A stretch of DNA of 64,000 nt from Polynucleobacter necessarius (lineage in GTDB: Bacteria; Pseudomonadota; Gammaproteobacteria; Burkholderiales; Burkholderiaceae), in the NCBI RefSeq assembly GCF_900096765.1, contig NZ_LT615228.1, positions 68,669 to 132,668 of the forward strand, in the 5' to 3' direction. Positions 38,485 through 47,352 of this stretch are shown here, piece by piece (position 1 is the first letter of the stretch; each line of letters starts with the position of its first letter). The position numbers were made by a program, and so were the translations under genes. Below the pieces are notes generated by a model, which saw only the letters and a program-made list of their open reading frames with translations, was not told where the DNA came from and searched no databases.

Positions 38485-39531
38485 TTATTCTGAATCAACT
38501 AATGAGCGAGCCTTTTCAACATCCTGGCGATAGGCTTCAAAAATATTCTTTAGCGCATCCGCCATAGTTACTGTTGGTTTCCAACCCAATTCGATCATTG
38601 TGTTATCAATCGCAGGAACACGATTTTGCACGTCTTGATAGCCTTCGCCGTAATAAGCGCCTGAGGTAGTTTCAATAATCTTCACATCATTTGCTGTCTT
38701 GGCATATTCGGGAATACTGCGCGCAATTTCTAACATCTGATTTGCTAGCTCACGCACAGAGTGATTATTTTTGGGATTGCCGATGTTGTAGATCTTCCCA
38801 TTGGCAACACCATCTTTGTTATCAATGATGCGCATCAATGCATCAATTCCATCATCAACATAAGTGAAGGCGCGCTTCTGCGCACCACCATCAACTAGAT
38901 TAATTGGTTCGCCACGAACGATATGACCTAGGAACTGGGTGACTACACGAGAAGAGCCTTCTTTGGGTGTGTAGATGCTGTCTAAGCCTGGGCCAATCCA
39001 GTTAAAGGGGCGAAAGAGAGTAAAGCGTAAACCTTCCATGCCATAGCCCCAAATCACACGGTCCATTAACTGCTTGGAGCAAGCATAAATCCAACGTGGT
39101 TTATTGATTGGGCCGTAAACCATATTGGATTTAGAAGGGTCAAATTCATTGTCTTCACACATGCCATAGACTTCAGAGGTCGATGGGAATACCAAATGCT
39201 TTTTATATTTCACTGCAGAGCGCACAATGGGAAGATTGGCTTCGAAGTCGAGTTCAAAAACTTTTAAGGGCTGCTGTACATAGGTTGCAGGTGTGGCAAT
39301 AGCGACTAAGGGAAGAATCACATCGCATTTACGAATGTGATATTCAACCCATTCTTTATTGATGGTGATGTCACCTTCAAAGAAGTGCATGCGTGGATGA
39401 TTGATCAAATCACCTAAGCGATCATTTTGCATATCCATGCCATAGACATCCCAATCGGTTGTCTCCAAAATGCGCTTAGAAAGGTGGTGACCAATAAATC
39501 CGTTCACACCAAGAATGAGTACTTTTTTCAT
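38485..39531 (-). CDS. arnA: ArnA dehydrogenase half: UDP-glucuronate decarboxylase, stand-alone
   Basis: Extended short-chain dehydrogenase, 348 residues, equivalent to the C-terminal domain of E. coli ArnA. It oxidises UDP-glucuronic acid to UDP-4-keto-pentose with loss of CO2. The NAD site is LGVNGFIGHHL (about 6-16); STSEVYG supplies the catalytic Ser/Thr region, and Tyr/Lys are in WIYACSKQLMD. Start at 39531, because the preceding codons are not conserved and MKKVLILG is the natural start. It is separate from, and 34 bp downstream of, the formyltransferase half. Confidence 0.92.
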   Translation of the reverse strand: MKKVLILGVNGFIGHHLSKRILETTDWDVYGMDMQNDRLGDLINHPRMHFFEGDITINKEWVEYHIRKCDVILPLVAIATPATYVQQPLKVFELDFEANLPIVRSAVKYKKHLVFPSTSEVYGMCEDNEFDPSKSNMVYGPINKPRWIYACSKQLMDRVIWGYGMEGLRFTLFRPFNWIGPGLDSIYTPKEGSSRVVTQFLGHIVRGEPINLVDGGAQKRAFTYVDDGIDALMRIIDNKDGVANGKIYNIGNPKNNHSVRELANQMLEIARSIPEYAKTANDVKIIETTSGAYYGEGYQDVQNRVPAIDNTMIELGWKPTVTMADALKNIFEAYRQDVEKARSLVDSE

Positions 39532-39565
39532 CTCTACTGCCTCGTAATTATCTAATTTGTTTGGC

Positions 39566-40435
39566 TTATTTACTAGCGGGGAACCATTCCAGGATTTCCA
39601 GTGCCTGACGGTTTCCACAAATGCCGAATACCTGATTATCAACCACTTGGATGCCTACAGCCCCAAGATCCAGATCGGCTGGAAATGGCCCTTTTAGGCT
39701 GGTTTTAGCGACAATCATGGTTTTACCTTGGTGGTTGGTAAAGGCGCCTGGGTAAGGGGGTGCCACAGCTCTGACTAGGTTATGGACCTGTTGGGCGGTT
39801 TGCTTCCAGTGAATCTGGCCATCTGCAGGCTTTCTGCCGCCAAAATAACTCCCTTTTTCAAGTTCATTGGCCTTGCGGGGAATCTTACCTTGAATGAGGC
39901 TTGGTAATGCTTGTTCCATTACTTCAACGGCCGCTTGAGTAACTTTTTCAAACACATCGGTGGCAGTTTCATCGGGGCCAATCGGAACAGCTGCTTGACC
40001 CACGATATCACCGGCATCTGGTTTGACTTCCATGACATGCAAAGTAGCGCCAGTTTCGGACTCACCATGCAAGATTGCCCAATTCACGGGGGCTCGACCT
40101 CGATATTTCGGAAGCAAAGAGCCATGCATATTTAATGCTGCAATCCTGGCACATGCCAAAATTTGCGCTGGGATCATGTAACGATAGTAAAAAGAAAAAA
40201 TGTAGTCAGGGGCTAGGGCTTGCAGCTTCGGAATTAAATCTGGTAGCTCATTTGCAGTTGGCGTGATAAATGAAATCTTTTTGTCGGCGCAGAGTTTAGC
40301 CACGCTTCCAAACCAGACATTCTCATTAGGGTCGTCTTGATGGGTTACCACTAAATCAATTTGGATGCCGGCACTAAGAAGTGCATTGAGGCAATTGACA
40401 CCAACATCGTGATAAGCAAAGACGACCGCGTGCAA
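39566..40435 (-). CDS. arnA: ArnA formyltransferase half, stand-alone
   Basis: A 289-residue formyl-transferase that formylates UDP-L-Ara4N using 10-formyl-THF, equivalent to the N-terminal domain of E. coli ArnA. HAVVFAYHDVG at the start, the catalytic stretch LNMHGSLLPKYRGRAPVNWA (about 101-120, Asn/His) and the Asp in KPDAGDIVGQ match. The start is TTG at 40435, abutting the arnC stop (TAATTG) with no spacing, suggesting coupled translation. Confidence 0.9.
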   Translation of the reverse strand: MHAVVFAYHDVGVNCLNALLSAGIQIDLVVTHQDDPNENVWFGSVAKLCADKKISFITPTANELPDLIPKLQALAPDYIFSFYYRYMIPAQILACARIAALNMHGSLLPKYRGRAPVNWAILHGESETGATLHVMEVKPDAGDIVGQAAVPIGPDETATDVFEKVTQAAVEVMEQALPSLIQGKIPRKANELEKGSYFGGRKPADGQIHWKQTAQQVHNLVRAVAPPYPGAFTNHQGKTMIVAKTSLKGPFPADLDLGAVGIQVVDNQVFGICGNRQALEILEWFPASK

Positions 40436-41398
40436 TTATTTTTTCTCTAAAACAGTTTGCACAACATAGCGAGGACGATTGCGAATTTGCTGATAGATAC
40501 GTCCAATATATTCGCCCAGAAGACCAAGGCCAAACAGCATGACGCCAATCAGGAAGAAGGTGAGTGCGAAGAGAGTAAACACTCCCTCCACCTCAGCGCC
40601 TAGAATAAAACGGCGCACCAGCAAATAGATGAATAGGCTACCCGCAGCCAGCGATAGCAACATGCCTAAGATTGAGAAAATCTGCAGCGGCATGATAGAA
40701 AATCCAGTTACCAAATCAAAGTTCAGGCGAATCAGTTGATATAAGCTGTACTTGGATTCACCAGCAAAACGTTCTTCGTGTTTGACAGTGATTTCAATTG
40801 GATTTGCAGCAAAGGTATAAGCCAATGCCGGAATGAAAGTATTGTTCTCGTCGCATTGGCGAACCAGGTCGACGAGACGACGACTATAGCCGCGCAACAT
40901 GCAGCCTTGATCGGTCATCGTGATGCGTGTGATGTTTTCACGCAAACGATTCATGGCACGTGATGCAAATTTTCTGAAAAAGCTATCCTGACGATCAGCG
41001 CGAATGGTACCAACGTAGTCATGACCTTTGAGTAATTGTTCGGTCAGCGCATCAATTTCTTCAGGTGGGTTTTGTAAGTCCGCATCCAAAGTGATGATAT
41101 ATTCTCCTTGGGCGTATTCAAAGCCAGCCATGATGGCCATATGCTGTCCAAAGTTACTGTGAAACAAGACAGCACGGGTGACAACAGGACGTAATTCCAC
41201 TTGTTTGGTCAAAATTCCTGCTGAGCGATCTTTGCTGCCATCATTAACAAAAACAATCTCATAGGTAATCTGGCGTTTTGCAGCCAAAGCATCAAGCGCT
41301 GAATAGAGGCGATCGAATAAAGCCTGCAGACCACCTTCCTCGTTGTAAACGGGAATCACAATGCTCAGCTTTGGGTTGGCAACTAAATTGGCAGTCAT
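40436..41398 (-). CDS. arnC: ArnC, undecaprenyl-phosphate L-Ara4FN transferase
   Basis: GT2 family, 320 residues. SIVIPVYNEEGGLQALFDRL (about 11-30), the metal-binding DADLQ (LDADLQNPP, about 100) and the region QGCMLRGYSRRLVD place it in the DPM1/ArnC group; two C-terminal membrane helices (ILGMLLSLAAGSLFIYL and TFFLIGVMLFGLGLLG) fix it to the inner membrane. It joins UDP-L-Ara4FN to undecaprenyl phosphate. Confidence 0.9.
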   Translation of the reverse strand: MTANLVANPKLSIVIPVYNEEGGLQALFDRLYSALDALAAKRQITYEIVFVNDGSKDRSAGILTKQVELRPVVTRAVLFHSNFGQHMAIMAGFEYAQGEYIITLDADLQNPPEEIDALTEQLLKGHDYVGTIRADRQDSFFRKFASRAMNRLRENITRITMTDQGCMLRGYSRRLVDLVRQCDENNTFIPALAYTFAANPIEITVKHEERFAGESKYSLYQLIRLNFDLVTGFSIMPLQIFSILGMLLSLAAGSLFIYLLVRRFILGAEVEGVFTLFALTFFLIGVMLFGLGLLGEYIGRIYQQIRNRPRYVVQTVLEKK

Positions 41399-41439
41399 GC
41401 TGTAATTTTGCCTGAATCTGAGGATTTACCCCAAGAATG

Positions 41440-42606
41440 CTAGTTTTTGTGGTGTTTCTTCAGAATTCTGACAAGTCCACTCGCTATACGGCCAATATCC
41501 TCATCCTGCATAGCAGGAAATAAAGGTAGGGTCAGAATTGATCTACCAATGCGCTGCGCAACAGGTGTATCACTGGTTTTATATCCCTGGTTTTTATAAA
41601 GGGTAAAGTCGGTGATCGCTGGGTAGTGCACCCCGGTGCCAATGCCAAGGTCTTTTAGTTCGGTCATCACTTGTGCACGATCAACCTGGAGTTGATCTAA
41701 TGGCAACACCACCTGAAACATATGCCAGTTGCTATCGTTAAAGTTTTCAAGAGGTAGCTCTAGGCGAAGATTTTCTAATCCCGCAGATTTCAATTGAGTG
41801 CGAATAGCATCGAAATATTGTCTCGCTAGAGCTGTTCGACGTGTTTGGTATGCAGGCAATTGTTTGAGTTGTTGTAAGCCAATCACCGCGTTGACGTCGG
41901 TGAAGTTATCTTTGCCACCCAACACATCCACATCCATCCCGTCCATGCCTTGGCGGGTTAAACCTTGTAAGCGAAATTTCTCAGCTAGCTTCGCTTCCTC
42001 AGCATTATTCAACACTAAGCAACCACCTTCGACGGTGGTGAGATTTTTGTTGGCCTGAAAACTAAAACTAACCAAGTCACCAAAGCTACCAATCTTTTTA
42101 CCTTGCCATTGGGAGCCAAAAGCTTGTGCAGCGTCCTCAATGATGCGCAGCTTGTATTGCTTTGCTAGAGCGTAAAGCTGATCCATATTGACTGGCAGGC
42201 CAGCCAAGTACACGGGCATGATGGCGCGTGTATTGGGTGTAATTGCTGCCGCAACTTTATTAAGGTCAATGTTGCGAGTAATGGGATCAATATCCACAAA
42301 GACAGGTTTAGCGCCAACGCCTAAGATGACATTGGAAGTAGCTACCCAAGAAATAGGGGTAGTGATGACCTCATCACCTGCGCCAATACCCGCAACTTGC
42401 AATGCAATTTTCATGGTGGCAGTCCCATTCGCAAAGCAGCGAACAGGACGACCGCCAAAATATGCACTCAGCGTCGCTTCAAACTCAGCCAGCTTAGGTC
42501 CTGAAGTGACCCATCCCGAACGTAATACTTCGGATACCGCATCAATCGTTTCTTGATTGAAGCTTGGACGAGTAAATGGAATAAATTGGGGGTTGGTGTT
42601 TGGCAT
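41440..42606 (-). CDS. arnB: ArnB, UDP-4-amino-4-deoxy-L-arabinose aminotransferase
   Basis: PLP-dependent DegT/DnrJ/EryC1/StrS aminotransferase, 388 residues, converting the 4-keto sugar to UDP-L-Ara4N with glutamate. The PLP lysine is in SFQANKNLTTVEGG (about 197), with EDAAQAFGSQWQGK before it. N-terminal IPFTRPSFNQETIDAV and SGWVTSGPK are typical of ArnB. Separated from arnT by 23 bp. Confidence 0.92.
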   Translation of the reverse strand: MPNTNPQFIPFTRPSFNQETIDAVSEVLRSGWVTSGPKLAEFEATLSAYFGGRPVRCFANGTATMKIALQVAGIGAGDEVITTPISWVATSNVILGVGAKPVFVDIDPITRNIDLNKVAAAITPNTRAIMPVYLAGLPVNMDQLYALAKQYKLRIIEDAAQAFGSQWQGKKIGSFGDLVSFSFQANKNLTTVEGGCLVLNNAEEAKLAEKFRLQGLTRQGMDGMDVDVLGGKDNFTDVNAVIGLQQLKQLPAYQTRRTALARQYFDAIRTQLKSAGLENLRLELPLENFNDSNWHMFQVVLPLDQLQVDRAQVMTELKDLGIGTGVHYPAITDFTLYKNQGYKTSDTPVAQRIGRSILTLPLFPAMQDEDIGRIASGLVRILKKHHKN

Positions 42607-42629
42607 GATTTCTTATATTACCGCCTTAA

Positions 42630-44321
42630 TCACTGAGGGGTGCTTGCGGTGTCAGGATGTTTCACAATGACTCTTCTGGAGTCACGATCCACTTCTTGCA
42701 TTGGCAGCTTGGCTTCTTGAAGGGCTACATATTGCTCAGGTACCATCATTGCATAAGCGCCTTGATCTTCGTTCCAGCGCTCAATAAAAGCGTTTAGTGT
42801 GGGTAACCAGAGATCGGGTTGTTGATCAACGCCAAACCTTAACTCGTCTGGATCTTCCACCATGATCATCGTTCGACCCAGATAAAAGGGCATCGTGTGA
42901 TCCAGCAAGCGGACAGAATAGAAATTCACGTTTGCTGGGATGTTTGCTTTCACGCGATTGGCTAAATCAACCCCAGATACCGCACGCCCCAAGCTCTCAT
43001 GACCAGTACCTGCAATGATGGCGCACAGAAAAAATCCGCAAGCAAAACTCGTAATACTTTGAATGCCATTACGTTTGCTTTGCCATACTGCTAATGCGCT
43101 AAAACACACCAGCACAGCAAGTGCAGCAATCACCCAATCAGTGTACTGGGCATAAGCCTCGATCTCGTCTGGTCTGGCTTGTTTACCAACATCACCCAAA
43201 AAGAAAAAGCCCACCATACCCAATAGAGCAAATCCCATTGTTTGCAGTTTCCAGGGTGTCGCCATGGAATTATTTAGGCCTAACAATTGGTCTAAGCGTG
43301 CTCCGATAAGCAGCGCTAGCGCTGGAAAAATGGGAATGATGTAGCCCGGCAGTTTCGAGTGTGAAAGACTAAAAAAAGCAAAGATCACAACGAACCAACA
43401 GAGTAATAGCCAGTGGCTAGAGAAGCCAGGCTTGCGATTCTCAAACGTGTTTTTGATTGCACCTGGGACTTGCAATACCCAGGGCAATATTCCAATGATG
43501 AGCAATGGTACAAAGTAATAGATCGGGCCAGTTCTACTATGAGCGTCTTGTGTAAAACGCTGAAGATGTTCGTGGATGAAAAAGAACTCCAGGAACACTG
43601 GATTACGCTGAGCAACCAAGACAAACCAAGGTGCTGTAATGATTAAGAAAATGAACGTACCGCTGATGATGTGCAAGCGAGTCCAAATTTTCCAGTCCCA
43701 TCTACTGATCGAGTAAGCAATTAAAACCATTGCTGGAATAGCTGCGCCAATGACCCCTTTTGATAAGGTGGCCAAGCCCATGCAGGCCCAGCAAAGCCAC
43801 ATCCAGAGGCGAGTGCCGCTACTTTGGGTGGAGGTTTGTGCAACGAGGAGGCTACATAGTGCTGCGACTAAAAATGCAGACAAGCCCATGTCTAAAGAAT
43901 TGACATGTCCACTAATAATCCACATGGGGCTAGAGGCTAGAACAACTGCCGCTAACCAACCTGCTCTTGCGTTAAATATCTTGGCCCCAGTAAATCCAAC
44001 GGCCAAAATAGTCAGAAAGCCTGTAAGTGCGGTCCAAAGTCTTGCTTGCCACTCACCGATTCCGAAGGCTTGAAAAGCTGCTGCAGTTGCCCAAATTTGT
44101 AGTGGTGGTTTTTCAAAATACTGATAGCCGTTGTAGTGAGGTGTAATCCAATCACCCGTAACCAGCATTTCTCTGGCCATCTCCGCGTAGCGCCCCTCGT
44201 CCGAAGGAATGAGGTGACGGTAATTGAGTGTGCCGAACCAGAGCAAGCCATAAATGAGTGCCAGCAGCAAAATCTTGCCTGGGTGCAGGGCGGATGATTG
44301 TCGGATTTGGCCAAACTGCAT
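42630..44321 (-). CDS. arnT: ArnT-like lipid A 4-amino-4-deoxy-L-arabinosyltransferase
   Basis: A 563-residue polytopic GT-C glycosyltransferase of the PMT family, with roughly a dozen membrane helices. It has the ArnT-type first periplasmic loop (LIPSDEGRYAEMAREML, catalytic Asp/Glu, about 36-52, then FEKPPLQIW). It transfers L-Ara4N from the undecaprenyl carrier to lipid A, giving resistance to cationic peptides. Its ATG shares a base with the stop of the preceding gene (TAATG). The substrate is inferred from the full arn operon around it. Confidence 0.88.
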   Translation of the reverse strand: MQFGQIRQSSALHPGKILLLALIYGLLWFGTLNYRHLIPSDEGRYAEMAREMLVTGDWITPHYNGYQYFEKPPLQIWATAAAFQAFGIGEWQARLWTALTGFLTILAVGFTGAKIFNARAGWLAAVVLASSPMWIISGHVNSLDMGLSAFLVAALCSLLVAQTSTQSSGTRLWMWLCWACMGLATLSKGVIGAAIPAMVLIAYSISRWDWKIWTRLHIISGTFIFLIITAPWFVLVAQRNPVFLEFFFIHEHLQRFTQDAHSRTGPIYYFVPLLIIGILPWVLQVPGAIKNTFENRKPGFSSHWLLLCWFVVIFAFFSLSHSKLPGYIIPIFPALALLIGARLDQLLGLNNSMATPWKLQTMGFALLGMVGFFFLGDVGKQARPDEIEAYAQYTDWVIAALAVLVCFSALAVWQSKRNGIQSITSFACGFFLCAIIAGTGHESLGRAVSGVDLANRVKANIPANVNFYSVRLLDHTMPFYLGRTMIMVEDPDELRFGVDQQPDLWLPTLNAFIERWNEDQGAYAMMVPEQYVALQEAKLPMQEVDRDSRRVIVKHPDTASTPQ

Positions 44322-44698
44322 TAAGTGGGCTCCACGATGAGAGCCAAGAGGACTTGACGTCCTTCGCCAACCAAAATGTTGTAGGTTCTGCAGGCAGCCT
44401 GAGAATCCATGATTTCAAAGCCAATTTTGGCCTCAATGAGGGCTTTTAAGAGCTCTGGCCTAGGAAAGCGTTGACGACTTCCGGTGCCAATGAGGATGAG
44501 TTCAGGCTTGAGATCAACCATTTGAGCGAAATGGGATAGCTCTAGATCCTCAAACGACTTCACTGGCCACTTAGAAATAGCTCCATCAGAGCTCAGCAGG
44601 ACGGCGTGGGCATATGGGTTCTGGTTGATTTCCACATAGCCATCCCCGTAGCCAGTGATCGTATTGGCTCCAGAATGGGGGTCAGATTGAAGCTTCAA
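44321..44698 (-). CDS. Mth938-like domain (DUF498) protein
   Basis: A 125-residue protein of the DUF498/Mth938-like fold (ITGYGDGYVEINQNPYAH near the start, PELILIGTGSRQRFPRPELL in the middle, and a final GRQVLLALIVEP). Bacterial members are small and uncharacterised; the eukaryotic relative NDUFAF3 acts in complex I assembly. It is the first gene of the arn operon, coupled to arnT by one-base overlap. Its role in lipid A modification is unknown and may only be positional. Confidence 0.75.
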   Translation of the reverse strand: MKLQSDPHSGANTITGYGDGYVEINQNPYAHAVLLSSDGAISKWPVKSFEDLELSHFAQMVDLKPELILIGTGSRQRFPRPELLKALIEAKIGFEIMDSQAACRTYNILVGEGRQVLLALIVEPT

Positions 44699-44777
44699 GT
44701 GGACTCTCTGTCATAATTATGTGGATTATAGCTAGCTGTTTTTTCCAAGATTTCAAGAACTTATCCTTTAATTTATT

Positions 44778-46037
44778 GTGAAACCCATCCTCAAGTCCCA
44801 AAAACTCAATGACGTTTGTTACGACATTCGTGGGCCAGTGCTCGAGTTAGCTCAGCGCATGGAGGAAGAAGGTCACAAAATCATTAAATTAAACATCGGA
44901 AACGTCGAGGTCTTCGGATTTGATCCGCCTGAAGAAATTCAGTTGGACATGATCCGTAATATTTAAGCAATGCTTCCGCTTATTCTGATTCCAAGGGCAT
45001 TTTTTCTGCTCGTAAAGCCATCATGCAGTACTGCCAAGAAAAAGGCATTCAAGGTGTAACTCTAAATGATGTGTACACCGGAAACGGTGTATCGGAATTG
45101 ATCGTGCTTTCGATGAATGCATTGCTCAATGACGGTGATGAAGTATTGGTTCCAACACCAGACTATCCTTTGTGGACAGCTGCAGTCAGTTTATCTAGCG
45201 GTACACCAGTGCACTATCTTTGTGATGAATCTAAAGATTGGGCGCCAGATCTCAATGATCTTCGTAAAAAAAATTACACCACGCACAAAAGCGATTGTGG
45301 TGATTAATCCAAACAATCCTACTGGTGCGATCTATTCCAAAGAGGTGTTGTTGGAGTTGACGCAGATTGCGCGCGAACATGGATTGATATTGTTTGCTGA
45401 TGAGATTTACGACAAGATGTTGTACGACGGTGAAAAACATATTTCTCTAGCGTCTCTCTCTAATGATGTCGTCATTATTACCTTCAATGGCCTGTCAAAA
45501 AATTACCGCTCATGCGGCTACCGGGCAGGCTGGATGGTGGTTTCGGGCGATAAGGAGATGGTGCGTGACTATATTGAAGGCCTCAATATGTTGGCCTCAA
45601 TGCGCTTATGCGCCAACGTGCCAGGACAGTATGCAATTCAGACTGCTTTAGGTGGTTATCAAAGCATTAATGATTTAGTTGGTGAAGGTGGCCGCTTAGC
45701 AAAACAGCGAGAGCTTGCTTGGAAATTGATTACTGATATTCCTGGTGTGACTTGTGTCAAACCCAAATCAGCTTTGTATCTTTTTCCAAGATTAGATCCT
45801 GAAGTCTATCCAATTGAAGATGATCAGCAATTTGTTGCAGATCTCTTAAAAGAAGAAAAAGTATTGCTAGTGCAGGGTTCTGGTTTTAATTGGGGTAAAC
45901 CTGATCATTTCCGTGTAGTGTTCTTGCCTCATGAAGATGTGCTCAGGGAGGCCATTGGCCGTCTCGCACGTTTCCTTGAGCGTTATCGCAATAAGCATGG
46001 CCGAAAGGCTTCCTCAACTGCAGCAAAGGCATCATGA
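44778..46037 (+). pseudogene. alaT: Alanine transaminase AlaT, with two frameshifts
   Basis: PLP aminotransferase (pyruvate/glutamate to alanine). GTG 44778 starts KPILKSQKLNDVCYDIRGP. The frame stops at 44964 (TAA after DMIRNI), where family members continue with a SNASAYSDSKGIF-like stretch found in another frame, so the lesion is +2 or -1. The second frame runs from about 44966 to 45306 and breaks in an eight-A run (45266-45273); the third frame carries VINPNNPTG, FADEIYDKM and the PLP Lys in FNGLSKNYRSCG. The stop overlaps the hom start (ATGA). It formed an operon with hom and thrC. Confidence 0.87.
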
Positions 46038-47344
46038 AACCGATTCAAGTTGGTCTATTAGGTATTGGCACCGTTGGTGGTGGCGTATTCACTGTTCTCG
46101 AGCGCAACCAAGATGAAATTACTCGTCGTGCTGGTCGTGGTATCCGAATTAATACGGTTGCCGATCTGAATGTGGATCGCGCTAAGGAATTGGTCAAAGA
46201 TCGTGCGCAAATTGTTAGCGATGCACGCGCTGTGATTGGCAATCCAGAGATTGATATCGTGGTTGAGCTCATTGGTGGCTACGGCATTGCTAAAGATTTG
46301 GTATTGGAGGCCATTGCAGCAGGTAAACATGTGGTTACTGCTAATAAGGCCTTAATTGCTGTACACGGCAACGAAATCTTTAAGGCTGCGCATGCTAAAG
46401 GCGTCATGGTTGCTTTTGAGGCCGCAGTTGCTGGCGGAATTCCAATCATTAAGGCATTACGCGAAGGCTTGACTGCCAATCGTATTGAATGGATTGCCGG
46501 CATTATCAATGGCACAACCAACTTTATTCTGTCGGAGATGCGTGACAAGGGCTTGGACTTTGAAACCGTTTTGAAAGAAGCGCAGCGCTTAGGTTACGCA
46601 GAAGCAGATCCTACCTTTGATATTGAAGGTGTTGATGCGGCGCATAAAGCAACCATCATGAGTGCGATTGCGTTTGGTATTCCGATGCAATTTGAAAAAG
46701 CACACGTTGAAGGTATTACCAAGCTGGCTGCAATCGATATTCGTTATGCAGAGCAGTTGGGCTATCGCATCAAGTTACTTGGTATCGCCAAGAAAACGCC
46801 AACTGGGGTTGAGCTTCGTGTGCATCCGACTTTAATTCCTTCTAAGCGTTTGATTGCTAATGTTGAAGGCGCGATGAATGCAGTACAAGTTTTTGGTGAT
46901 GCAGTTGGTAAAACCCTCTACTACGGCAAGGGTGCTGGCGCTGAGCCAACAGCCTCCGCTGTGATCGCAGACTTGGTGGATATCACTCGCCTATTGAGTG
47001 CCGATGCTGAGCATCGCGTACCGTATTTGGCTTTCCAGCCTGACGCTGTTCACGATACGCCAGTATTGCCGATCGGTGAAATTACCACCAGCTACTATTT
47101 GCGTATGCGCGTTGCAGATCAAGCTGGCGTGTTAGCTGACATTACTAGGATCTTGGCATCTCACGGTGTATCAATCGATGCACTCTTGCAAAAAGAGGCT
47201 GACGAGGGCGAAAGTCAAACCGATTTGGTTGCTTTAACACACGAGACCGAAGAGAAGAATATGCTAGCTGCAATCAAAGAGATTCAGAATCTTAAAACCG
47301 TTGCTGGTGAAGTAGTCAAGATCCGCTTAGAAAACCTGTCTTAA
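46034..47344 (+). CDS. hom: Homoserine dehydrogenase
   Basis: NAD(P)H-dependent reduction of aspartate semialdehyde to homoserine, 436 residues. GIGTVGGGV (about 9-17) is the cofactor motif; GGIPIIKALREGL and GIINGTTNFIL (about 155-165) line the active site, with the catalytic Lys in VVTANKALI. A C-terminal ACT domain (about 355-430, ITRILASHGVSIDALLQKE) suggests allosteric feedback, presumably by threonine. It starts in the alaT stop and runs into thrC 8 bp later. Confidence 0.95.
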   Translation: MKPIQVGLLGIGTVGGGVFTVLERNQDEITRRAGRGIRINTVADLNVDRAKELVKDRAQIVSDARAVIGNPEIDIVVELIGGYGIAKDLVLEAIAAGKHVVTANKALIAVHGNEIFKAAHAKGVMVAFEAAVAGGIPIIKALREGLTANRIEWIAGIINGTTNFILSEMRDKGLDFETVLKEAQRLGYAEADPTFDIEGVDAAHKATIMSAIAFGIPMQFEKAHVEGITKLAAIDIRYAEQLGYRIKLLGIAKKTPTGVELRVHPTLIPSKRLIANVEGAMNAVQVFGDAVGKTLYYGKGAGAEPTASAVIADLVDITRLLSADAEHRVPYLAFQPDAVHDTPVLPIGEITTSYYLRMRVADQAGVLADITRILASHGVSIDALLQKEADEGESQTDLVALTHETEEKNMLAAIKEIQNLKTVAGEVVKIRLENLS

Positions 47345-47352
47345 TTTTATCG

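Noticed and set aside
44778..46037. Programmed frameshifting as explanation for alaT
   Set aside because: The breaks lie at two unrelated sites, neither with a slippery heptamer plus downstream structure, and orthologs need no recoding; decay or read error is simpler.
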